Assembly (NCBI RefSeq): GCF_008364825.1
Contig: NZ_VTTO01000024.1
Location: 1-64,000 of the forward strand
DNA from: Azospirillum sp. B21
GTDB lineage: Bacteria; Pseudomonadota; Alphaproteobacteria; Azospirillales; Azospirillaceae
Reading direction: 5' to 3'
DNA length: 64,000 bases
Shown: positions 17,269-24,648 of the stretch, piece after piece
Layout: every line of letters begins with the position of its first letter
Numbering within the stretch: position 1 is the first letter of the stretch
Translations under genes and position numbers: made by a program
Notes under the pieces: generated by a model
What the model was told of the DNA's origin: nothing
What the model saw: the letters and a program-made list of their open reading frames with translations, nothing else
Database searches by the model: none

Positions 17269-18183
17269 CTATTCCCATTCCAGCTCGGCGAAGGTCGCCG
17301 TCACGTTGCGCGGATTGTACTCATCGAACAACAGCCAGCGGTCCTGTTCATCCTTCGCCACATGCGCGACGGCCTCCTGGATGCTGCCGCCGGCCTTCAG
17401 CACCCGCCGCACCCCCTCCACCAGCGTGTTGAGGTAGCGCCGCTCGGGATCCAGCGCGCCGGGCCAGTCGACGGCCGGGGGGCCGTGTCCGGGAACGGCT
17501 CGCACCGCCGGAATGCGCCCGAGCGCGTCGATCACGCGCAGCCAGCCCACCGCACTGCCGTCCACCGCCGGCAGATGGTCGAGAAACAGCAGGTCACCGG
17601 CGAACAGCGTCCCGGTCTGCCGGTCGAAGACGGTCAGGTCGTTGTTGGTGTGCGCCGTCGGATGGGCGGTCAGGACGATGACGCGGTCGCCGAGGTCGAT
17701 CCGCACCTCCTCCCCCACCGGCCGGTCCACCCGCACCGGCGCGATCCCGGCCGCCGCCTCGGCGCCCAGTTCGTCGGCCAGCCGGCGCTGGTAGACCTCG
17801 ATGCGGGCGGCCAGCGCGTCCCGCAGGTTGGCGTGGCCGACCACCGGAACCCCGTCGAAGGCGGCGTTTCCGAACACATGGTCGGGATGCATGTGGGTGT
17901 TGATGACCACGACCGGCGGCTTGTCGGTCCGGCTGGCGATGGTCTCGCGCAGGCGGCGGCCCAAATCCGGCGTGCCGCCGGTGTCGATCACCGCCACGCC
18001 GCTGCCGCCCACGATGAAGCCGATGTTGGCGGTGTCGCCCCGGTTGTCCGGCGCCGGTTCGGCGATTACGCCCTGGTGCACGAAGATGCCGGGCGCGATC
18101 TCCGTCACCGCGAGCGGCTCCGACCATGCGGGTGCTGCTGCGGCGACGGACAGGATCGCGGCGAGGATCAGGCGGACGCCCAT
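17269..18183 (-). CDS. Quinoprotein relay zinc metallo-hydrolase (beta-lactamase fold)
   Basis: A 304-residue periplasmic metallo-beta-lactamase-fold protein related to SoxH. The signal peptide covers about 1-21. The metal motif HMHPDH (His97, His99, Asp101, His102) is intact, and AHTNNDL and PGHGPP give further ligands. This family co-occurs with the SoxYZ-like carrier and PQQ dehydrogenases. Its reaction is not established, and thioester or persulfide hydrolysis on the carrier is a guess. It overlaps the hydantoinase-like gene by 16 bases. ATG 18183 is chosen because the signal peptide starts there. Confidence 0.87.
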   Translation of the reverse strand: MGVRLILAAILSVAAAAPAWSEPLAVTEIAPGIFVHQGVIAEPAPDNRGDTANIGFIVGGSGVAVIDTGGTPDLGRRLRETIASRTDKPPVVVINTHMHPDHVFGNAAFDGVPVVGHANLRDALAARIEVYQRRLADELGAEAAAGIAPVRVDRPVGEEVRIDLGDRVIVLTAHPTAHTNNDLTVFDRQTGTLFAGDLLFLDHLPAVDGSAVGWLRVIDALGRIPAVRAVPGHGPPAVDWPGALDPERRYLNTLVEGVRRVLKAGGSIQEAVAHVAKDEQDRWLLFDEYNPRNVTATFAELEWE

Positions 18184-19262
18184 GCCACCCTCCCCCGCCG
18201 GGTTCCGTCCGGCGCCCGGCCGAGCGCGTTCAACAGGGCCACGGCGACCGCCGGTGCGCAGTCCGCGGCGATGGACCGCCAGCATTCCGGCAGAGTGGCC
18301 GCCTCCATCAGGAAGCGGTAGGGACGGCCGGTGCGCGCGGCCACACGCTCCACCAGGAACCGGCCGACCCCGGCGCCGACCAGGGGCGCTTCGTCCGGCA
18401 CCACCCCGCGCGAGGCCACCTGGGCCAGCCCGTCCTCGATCCTGCGGACCTGATGGTCGATGAAGTGGTTGGCGAGCCGGCGCCATGTCGCGTCGCCGCC
18501 GTCCGCCGGATCGCCGGAATCGGCCCCGACCATGCGGGCAAGGCGTCGAGCGCTGGCCTCCAGACCCTTGTCGCGGCCGTCGGCGGTCGGGTGGAGGTCG
18601 GCCCCCTCCGGAAGGGTGCCGGCAAGCCGGTGGGCATCGGCCATGGTGGCGAAATACTCCGCCATCACGCCGCGCCAGACGCCGTTGACGGGAGCCTGCG
18701 GGGCGACCGCCATGATGGGGGTGCGGACGACACCGGTGTAGAGCAGTTCCCCCGTCTCCATCCGTGCGGCGTCGGTGTAGCCGGCATTCAGGACGCAGCC
18801 GGCGGCGAAGGGCACGATGTCGGTGGTGGTGCTGCCGATGTCGACGAGGATGCCCTCCGGCAGCGCCAGGGCGGCCAGCGCCGCCGTGGCATGCCAGTTG
18901 GCGGAGGCGACCTCCGTCACCCGATGGCGGGCATCGACGGCGGACAGGAATCCGGCCGGTCCGGCGAACACCTCCAGCGGCACTCCAGGCAAACCGGCGG
19001 CCAGCACGTCGAGAATCCGCCCGACCCCATCGGCGCGGTCGGCGAACAGATCGACCAGTTCCCCGGTCATGGTGACCGCCACATCCGACAGCGGCCGATG
19101 GCGTCCCGCGACCTCCGCCAGCGCCCCCTCCAGCCGGTCGAGCCCCTGCCAGAGCGGACAGGGCACCTGCACCACGTCGATCAGCTCGCCGCCGGAGAGC
19201 CATGCAGCCTTCAGGTGCGCGCCGCCGACATCAAGGCCGAGGGTGAACGTCATTCCTGTCAT
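18168..19262 (-). CDS. Hydantoinase-like protein of H4MPT-linked C1 pathway (MfnF-like)
   Basis: A 364-residue ASKHA-fold protein. The nucleotide-binding start LGLDVGGAHLKAAW and the phosphate loop VDIGSTTTDIVPF are visible. This group is found only beside H4MPT genes. The archaeal relative MfnF joins the aminomethylfuran unit to glutamyl-tyramine in methanofuran synthesis, so a role in bacterial methylofuran is likely (family knowledge, not seen directly). AGGAAG lies six bases before ATG 19262. A second ATG at 19253 is possible. It overlaps the CitG-like gene by about 30 bases. Confidence 0.82.
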   Translation of the reverse strand: MTGMTFTLGLDVGGAHLKAAWLSGGELIDVVQVPCPLWQGLDRLEGALAEVAGRHRPLSDVAVTMTGELVDLFADRADGVGRILDVLAAGLPGVPLEVFAGPAGFLSAVDARHRVTEVASANWHATAALAALALPEGILVDIGSTTTDIVPFAAGCVLNAGYTDAARMETGELLYTGVVRTPIMAVAPQAPVNGVWRGVMAEYFATMADAHRLAGTLPEGADLHPTADGRDKGLEASARRLARMVGADSGDPADGGDATWRRLANHFIDHQVRRIEDGLAQVASRGVVPDEAPLVGAGVGRFLVERVAARTGRPYRFLMEAATLPECWRSIAADCAPAVAVALLNALGRAPDGTRRGRVAWASA

Positions 19263-20124
19263 CCTTTGCTTCCTGTTCCCTGTCCTCCAGCCCGTGGGCA
19301 AAGAGGCTGGCGACGGTGAGGTCGGCGGAGGTGCCGGGGTTGATGCCCTGCCATTTCAGCCTTGCATCAAAGGCGAACAGATGGTCGTGCCGGACGGCAT
19401 CCGATTTTTCCGCCGCCAGTTGCCGGCGCACCTCCCGCGCTTCGCTCATCAAGGCCGTCGCCACCGTCTCTCCCTGCTTGCGCAGGACGTGGCTGTCGGG
19501 GAAGGCGGTCAGGAATTCCAGATAGACCGCTTCGGCCATCGATACGGCATCCTTGCCAAAATCCTTGCCATCAACCGCCCGCGCACGGGCGACGCCGATC
19601 TCGAACACGTCGCGGTAGCCATCGGCATATTGGGCTGCGATGCGGTCGCGCGACCGTGCCGCGGCCATGGCTGTGCGCAGGTCCACCGTCGCGGGTCCGG
19701 CGACGTCATGCTCCGCTGCGCGGCCCAGTCCGCCGGGTGACGCAAGGCGGATCGCCTCATAGGCGGCTTCGGCATCCTCCACACCCAGGTCCCCCAGCAC
19801 TGCATACACCCTGTCGCGGAGCGGACGGGACGGCGGCATCTCCGCGGCGCGCGCCAGCGGGGCGGCCAGAAGCAGGATGCCGAGATTGGTGTTGCAGTTC
19901 ACCGCCGCCCGCGTCGCCCGCACCGCCCGCAGGATCCGCTCCCCCACCGACGCGCCGGGCCGTGCGATCTCCGGCGCCGCGACCTCCGCCGACAGCAGGA
20001 AGTCCGCCACCGTCATGCCGTGGCCGGCAGCGTGGACATGGACGTTCCCGGGCTTCAGCGCCATCACCTCCGCCCGGCAGACGGCCATGAACAGCTCCGC
20101 GACGCCGGGGGCCATCCCTGTCAC
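19231..20124 (-). CDS. Triphosphoribosyl-dephospho-CoA synthase family protein (CitG/MdcB-like)
   Basis: A 297-residue protein with CitG-family blocks: LKPGNVHVHAAGHGM near residues 23-37 and NCNTNLGILLLAAPL near 80-95. CitG makes the 2'-(5''-triphosphoribosyl)-3'-dephospho-CoA prosthetic group. Relatives in H4MPT clusters have no proven reaction, but ribosyl transfer chemistry would suit the ribosyl-bearing H4MPT pathway. It begins with GTG overlapping the mch stop (GTGA), or with an ATG three codons later. Confidence 0.82.
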   Translation of the reverse strand: MTGMAPGVAELFMAVCRAEVMALKPGNVHVHAAGHGMTVADFLLSAEVAAPEIARPGASVGERILRAVRATRAAVNCNTNLGILLLAAPLARAAEMPPSRPLRDRVYAVLGDLGVEDAEAAYEAIRLASPGGLGRAAEHDVAGPATVDLRTAMAAARSRDRIAAQYADGYRDVFEIGVARARAVDGKDFGKDAVSMAEAVYLEFLTAFPDSHVLRKQGETVATALMSEAREVRRQLAAEKSDAVRHDHLFAFDARLKWQGINPGTSADLTVASLFAHGLEDREQEAKDDRNDVHPRP

Positions 20125-21086
20125 CCCCCGAAGGACCGGTCGAGCATGCCCGACGCAAGACGCCCGCCATGAAAGCTGCGACCGGAGTGCAGGTCCGTCA
20201 CCACCGCGCGGGCCGGCGCGAACAGCAGCGGGTCGATGGCGTAGAAGTCCTTGTTCACCGCCGCGAACACTTCCGCGAAGGGGCGCCCGTAGTCACGCGA
20301 TTCCGTGCTCGGCAGCCGTTGCGCCAGATCGGCGGCGGCATCGTCGGGGCCGGTGACGAACAGTTGGACGGTGCCGCCGAACAGGATGGCGTCGTTGGTC
20401 CGCCCCATCGCCTCGACAAAGCCCTCGCCCGGCGGCGGCAGCGGTGCGACGCCGATGCCGTCGACGACGTCGTGCAGCGGAAAGCCCAGCGCATGCACCT
20501 TGTGCAGCGCGACCTCCAGCACGCGGGCGACGATTTGGACGGTGCCGGCGAGGCTCGCCGTCGGCGTCAGCACCAGGGTCAGCCGCTCCGGCGCCACCCC
20601 GCAATCGGCGGCGATCCGCTCCACCAACGGGGCCGGCGGGACGGTGCCGCTTTCCAGGACCAGGACGGCATGGTCGCCGCTGTCCCCGTAACCGAGTTCG
20701 TCGAACAGCGTCTCCTTGCGGGCCAGGGCGCGGCCGGGGCCGGAGCCGAGCGCGAAGAAGGACCCGCCCTCGTCCTTATGCGACAGGCTCCACCCCGCAT
20801 ATTGGCTGCCCAGGCAGGCGAGCACCGGGTCGGTGCTGTGCACTGCCACCTGGAAGGGCCAGCGGTCGGACTGGGTATCGGCCTGCAGCGTCACCCGGCC
20901 GAGACCGCCCATGCACAGTTCGGCGATGCGGCGTCCGGCCTCCAGCCCGCCGGGCCGGGCGATCCCGCCATCGACGACCGTCGCACCGGCAACCCGGTCG
21001 ATGCCGATCCGCAATTGTGCCGCATCGGCGACCAGGGCGGCGGCGAGCGGGGCGGAGAGTGCCGACAGGCTGGGGCGATCCTGCAT
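20121..21086 (-). CDS. mch: Methenyl-H4MPT cyclohydrolase
   Basis: The enzyme hydrolyses methenyl-H4MPT to formyl-H4MPT in the cytoplasm, the step between MtdB and the Fhc complex. The 321-residue product matches the family length and has characteristic blocks LGSQYAGWSLSHKD, GSGPGRALARKE and GRTNDAILFGG. Its ATG overlaps the mtdB stop (TGATG), so the pair is translationally coupled. An in-frame GTG one codon earlier is an alternative start. Confidence 0.95.
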   Translation of the reverse strand: MQDRPSLSALSAPLAAALVADAAQLRIGIDRVAGATVVDGGIARPGGLEAGRRIAELCMGGLGRVTLQADTQSDRWPFQVAVHSTDPVLACLGSQYAGWSLSHKDEGGSFFALGSGPGRALARKETLFDELGYGDSGDHAVLVLESGTVPPAPLVERIAADCGVAPERLTLVLTPTASLAGTVQIVARVLEVALHKVHALGFPLHDVVDGIGVAPLPPPGEGFVEAMGRTNDAILFGGTVQLFVTGPDDAAADLAQRLPSTESRDYGRPFAEVFAAVNKDFYAIDPLLFAPARAVVTDLHSGRSFHGGRLASGMLDRSFGG

Positions 21087-21991
21087 CACGATGCCTTTCC
21101 GGCGATGGTCCGTGCCGCGGCCATGGCGTCCTGGAAGTCGAAGGCGACGGCGGTGCCGCCGGTCTGCATCCGCTCCAGCAGATGGTGCTGGACCTTGAAC
21201 TTGACGTTGCCGATGGCGAGCGCGCCAATGCCGACGGCACCCGATGCAGTCGGCAAGGCAACCCCGTCGTCCTGCACGCCGACGCCCTCCACACCGGCCG
21301 GCGGCACGGCGTTGATGTCGGCCGCCACCCGCAGGCGCTTGGCCGCACGCAGATCCTCGGTAGACAGCACGGTTATGCCCGCCTTGCCGCAGGCCAGAAC
21401 GACCTCCGCACGCTCCAGAAGCTCCGCCTTGCCGCCGCTCGCCGTGTCGGCGCAGGACAGCGTCACGCCATAGCGGCGCCCGAACTCCTCCGCCTTGCCC
21501 TGCACGGCCGACACGCCGCGGTGGCTGACCAGGGTGACGCTGCCGCCGGCCTGGGCGGCGATCAGGCCGGCGATGCCGCCGACCACGCCGGTCGCGCCAT
21601 AGACCTGGACGTCCAGCCCGGTGAGGCCGTCCCGCCCAACCCGCCGCAGGGCACGCGCCACCACCGCGACCATCGCTGCAGCGGTGGTGAAGGCGCCGGA
21701 CGGATCGGCGAAGACCGAGATCTGGAAGGGCGGGAACATGGCCTTGCGCGCCACGTCGAGCATGTCCAGCGCCATCGCCGCATCGCGCCCGCCGATGAAC
21801 AGGCCGGTGCGCGCCGCATTCTTCGGATCGCGGGAGAACATGGCGTCCTGGGTCAGGGCCTCGACCTGCGCGGTTTCGATACCCGTATAGGGGACCACCG
21901 TGTCGATGCCGGCATCCACCGCCATGTTGACGTCGAACGGGCTGACATTCGCCAGCGGCGTGATCATGTGCAGCACGTAAGGGGCGCTCAT
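21086..21991 (-). CDS. mtdB: NAD(P)-dependent methylene-H4MPT dehydrogenase
   Basis: It oxidises methylene-H4MPT, formed by Fae, to methenyl-H4MPT with reduction of NAD(P). The 301-residue product carries MSAPYVLHMITPLANVSPFD at the N-terminus and a Rossmann loop VYGATGVVGGIAG near 149-161. The ending GTAVAFDFQDAMAAAR fits MtdB and not the longer folate MtdA/FolD enzymes. It sits between mptG (31 bases) and mch (1-base overlap). Confidence 0.94.
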   Translation of the reverse strand: MSAPYVLHMITPLANVSPFDVNMAVDAGIDTVVPYTGIETAQVEALTQDAMFSRDPKNAARTGLFIGGRDAAMALDMLDVARKAMFPPFQISVFADPSGAFTTAAAMVAVVARALRRVGRDGLTGLDVQVYGATGVVGGIAGLIAAQAGGSVTLVSHRGVSAVQGKAEEFGRRYGVTLSCADTASGGKAELLERAEVVLACGKAGITVLSTEDLRAAKRLRVAADINAVPPAGVEGVGVQDDGVALPTASGAVGIGALAIGNVKFKVQHHLLERMQTGGTAVAFDFQDAMAAARTIAGKAS

Positions 21992-22022
21992 GCCTGCCTC
22001 CCTTCAGTTGTTCATCGGCCGC

Positions 22023-23039
22023 CTATTCACCGGCCGCCCGCCGGACCGCAGGCATGAAGCCCGTCCCGGCGTTCATGTTCTCCACCGTCGCGCCGACGTT
22101 CCGCCCGCGGCAGACCATGACCTCCAGCGGCGATCCGGCCCAGCGGTCGCGCATCTCGCCGGCCAGCCGTTCCGCCGACGCCGCATCGCCGACGATGGCG
22201 AAGCAGGTCGGCCCCCAGGAGCTTTGGCCGACGCCGGCGATTCCCTGCGCCTCCAGCCATGCCAGCACCTCCGCCACCAGCGGGCTGGTGAAGCGTCCGC
22301 CCTGGGCCGGGGCGAAATGGTCGCCGACCGTGCGCTGAAGCTCGCCGATGGCCCGGCCGAAAGCCTCTACGTCGCGCTCGGCCAGGGCCGGGAGCGCCAC
22401 CATCAGCATCAGCCGGCAGAGATGGGCCGCCGCATCCGGCGGAAAGGGCGGCAGGCGCCGGAAGGCCTCCGCCTCCGGTGCGCCGTGCAGCCCATGGCCG
22501 CCACGGTGGAGCAGAAGCAGGATGCGCCAGTCGTCGGGAAATTCGGCCCGCGCGATCAGCGGGGGCGCCGCATCCAGCCCGCCGCGGCCACCGTCCAGCA
22601 GCACCCCGCCCTGCTCGAAGGCCGCCAGCCCGATGCCGGAGCGTGCGCCCCGTTCCAGCGCGCGGGCCAGATCGCGGGCGGCGGTGCGGCGCCCCTCCAG
22701 GCAGACCAGCGCCGCCGCAACGGCAAGGTCCGTCTGGGTGCCGGAACCGAGCCCGACATGGGCCGGGATCGCCTCCTCCACCGTTACGGCAACCCTATCG
22801 GACAGCCCGGCCTCCCGGCCCAGCCGCTCTATGCTGCGCCGGACACGCTCGGCAGACGGGCCGTCGACAGTCAACCGGTCGGCCGGACGAATGCGCAGGG
22901 TAATCGCCGGCCGGTCGATGGCGATGCCCAAGCTGCCGAAGCGGCGCCCGAGCCCGCCATTGAGGTCGACAAATCCGGCATGCAGCCGCGCGGGCGCATG
23001 GACCCGCACCTCCCCTATCCGATTGCGCTGGTGGCTCAT
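22023..23039 (-). CDS. mptG: Beta-ribofuranosylaminobenzene 5'-phosphate synthase
   Basis: It condenses 4-hydroxy- or 4-aminobenzoate with PRPP, the first committed step of H4MPT synthesis. The 338-residue protein has the GHMP-kinase fold with EEAIPAHVGLGSGTQ (the substrate loop) and the C-terminal GVGQSSWGPTCFAIV. AAAGGG lies seven bases before ATG 23039. ATG 23045 two codons earlier has the same site too close. It is the first gene of the operon running through mtdB-mch to the SoxYZ-like carrier. Confidence 0.92.
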   Translation of the reverse strand: MSHQRNRIGEVRVHAPARLHAGFVDLNGGLGRRFGSLGIAIDRPAITLRIRPADRLTVDGPSAERVRRSIERLGREAGLSDRVAVTVEEAIPAHVGLGSGTQTDLAVAAALVCLEGRRTAARDLARALERGARSGIGLAAFEQGGVLLDGGRGGLDAAPPLIARAEFPDDWRILLLLHRGGHGLHGAPEAEAFRRLPPFPPDAAAHLCRLMLMVALPALAERDVEAFGRAIGELQRTVGDHFAPAQGGRFTSPLVAEVLAWLEAQGIAGVGQSSWGPTCFAIVGDAASAERLAGEMRDRWAGSPLEVMVCRGRNVGATVENMNAGTGFMPAVRRAAGE

Positions 23040-23164
23040 CTGCATTCCCTTTGCGCGGGTCCCGGCACAATGTTAGCGTTACGAATAAAATTGTCCGTAG
23101 CGCGAACGAGTATCTGCGTGCAGTAACCCGAATGGGGTGCGGATTTCCGGGGAGGAAACTGGTC

Positions 23165-23272
23165 ATGAACGGACCGAACGGCATGTCCGGGGCCGACCAT
23201 GTCCAAGCATCGGGTGTTCCGTATCGGGGCCGATGCTTGGACGGTTGCCGGCGAAGACGACTGCTCATCTGA
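23165..23272 (+). CDS. Possible 35-residue leader peptide upstream of fhcB
   Basis: A 36-codon frame starts with ATG at 23165. GGGGAGGAAACTGGTC precedes it, one of the best ribosome sites in the window. It encodes a peptide ending in an Arg-rich run (RCLDGCRRRRLLI). A perfect 13-bp inverted repeat lies inside its second half, and it stops 107 bases before fhcB. The layout recalls leader-peptide attenuators or a regulatory upstream ORF. No homology is known to me, and it may be an accident. Confidence 0.35.
   Translation: MNGPNGMSGADHVQASGVPYRGRCLDGCRRRRLLI
23199..23240. promoter_or_regulatory. Perfect 13-bp inverted repeat in fhcB leader
   Basis: GTCCAAGCATCGG (23199-23211) and CCGATGCTTGGAC (23228-23240) are exact reverse complements with a 16-base loop. 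There is no T-run after it, so it is not a classical terminator. It could be an RNA hairpin in the fhc leader or an operator. Confidence 0.6.
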
Positions 23273-23379
23273 AATCCTCCGCATGGACCGCCGGGAATAG
23301 TTCCTGCGGCCTATGCGGTCGACTGCGCATCCGGGTGCATTCTCCGCGGTTCATTCTCCGCTCAGGCGATTGGGGGGCC

Positions 23380-24648
23380 ATGACCTTCCACCCCGAAATA
23401 CTCTGTCCGTTCTGCGGCCTGGGATGCGGCGACATCGGGATCGACCAGGACGATTCCGGCATCGCCCCCCGGCCCAGCGGCTGCCCGCAGGCCGACCGGC
23501 TGTTCCGCCGGCCCATGGCGGTGGCAACGGACGCCCGCATGGCCGGCACCCAGGTTCCCATGGACCAAGCGGTCGCCGAGGCGGCGCGGCTGCTGGGCGC
23601 CGCCCGTGCGCCGCTGATCGCCGGATTGGCCGCCGATGTCGACGGCGTGCTCGCCGCATTGACGCTCGCCGCACGCATCGGGGCGACGGTGGACCATGAG
23701 CGGTCCGATGCGCTCTTTCGCAACCTCGCGGTCCTGCGGCGCTTCGGCTGGTCGGTCACCACGCTGGCGGAACTGCGCAACCGCAGCGACCTCGTATTGG
23801 TCGTCGGGCCGGACCCGGCTGCCGCCTTCCCGCGCCTGTGGGAACGCTGGGTGGCACCGCCGCCGGCCTTCGTCCCCGGCGGGGGCCGGAGCGTCGTCTT
23901 CCTGGGCGGGGAACCGTTGCCAGAGACCGTGCAGTGCCTTGCCGGCCAGATCGAAACGCGGGGCATGGAGACCGACCCGCAGCCCGATCTCGCCACCCTG
24001 GTCACCCGGCTCAGGACGGCATTGGCCGGCCGGGGAGCGGCGGAGGATCCCCGAATGGCGGAACTGGCGGCCCGGTTGCGGGCGGCGCGCTATGCGGTGG
24101 TGGTGTGGGCGGCGGGGCTGTTCGACGGACCTCAGCCGGACCTGATCGTCGAAGCGCTTGTCCGGCTGGTCCGCACGGTGGACGGCACGACGCGTTGCGC
24201 CGGCCTGCCGCTGTCCGGCGCCGACAACCTGATCGGCGCCAACCAGGCCTGCACATGGCGCACCGGCTTTCCGCTGCGCACCGGCTTCGAGGCGGGCGCG
24301 CCCTTCCACGATCCCGACAGGTTTGACTGGCGGTCGCGCCTGCGCGATGCCGACGTGACGCTGTGGATTTCCGCCTTTCGGCCCGAAGAGCCAGAGTTCA
24401 GTACCGGCGGCAGCGTCATCATGCTGGCGCCGCCGGAGACGGCCATCACGGCCGAACCGGCACTGTTCATTCCGGTGGGAACACCGGGCATCGACCATGC
24501 CGGCGACGTGTTCCGCGCCGACAGCGTGGTGGCGCTGCATGCCGGCGCGCTGATCGACCGCGGCCTGCCCAGCGTCGCCGACGTGATCGGCCGGATGCTG
24601 GTGGCGCTGGAGCAATCCGCCGATGCCAGGGAGAAGGCCGGATGCTGA
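23380..24648 (+). CDS. fhcB: Formyltransferase/hydrolase complex subunit B
   Basis: A 422-residue relative of the archaeal formylmethanofuran dehydrogenase subunit FwdB. In bacteria it is part of the FhcABCD complex that turns formyl-H4MPT into formate without redox chemistry. The N-terminus keeps CPFCGLGC (Cys9, Cys12, Cys16) and a later Cys35 (SGCPQAD), the iron-sulfur pattern of the dehydrogenase. The molybdopterin part is short and degenerate. It opens the fhcBADC operon. ATG 23380 is chosen because the FeS block begins eight residues later. It overlaps fhcA by seven bases. Confidence 0.92.
   Translation: MTFHPEILCPFCGLGCGDIGIDQDDSGIAPRPSGCPQADRLFRRPMAVATDARMAGTQVPMDQAVAEAARLLGAARAPLIAGLAADVDGVLAALTLAARIGATVDHERSDALFRNLAVLRRFGWSVTTLAELRNRSDLVLVVGPDPAAAFPRLWERWVAPPPAFVPGGGRSVVFLGGEPLPETVQCLAGQIETRGMETDPQPDLATLVTRLRTALAGRGAAEDPRMAELAARLRAARYAVVVWAAGLFDGPQPDLIVEALVRLVRTVDGTTRCAGLPLSGADNLIGANQACTWRTGFPLRTGFEAGAPFHDPDRFDWRSRLRDADVTLWISAFRPEEPEFSTGGSVIMLAPPETAITAEPALFIPVGTPGIDHAGDVFRADSVVALHAGALIDRGLPSVADVIGRMLVALEQSADAREKAGC

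Larger units (their letters stand above)
23040..23379. promoter_or_regulatory. Divergent mptG/fhcB control region
   Basis: This 340-base stretch separates two divergent H4MPT operons and has no conserved gene. The mptG side is locally AT-rich (about 23065-23095). The fhcB side holds a short open frame with a strong ribosome site and a 13-bp inverted repeat, listed separately. Promoters for both directions must lie here, but no consensus boxes are convincing. Confidence 0.6.
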
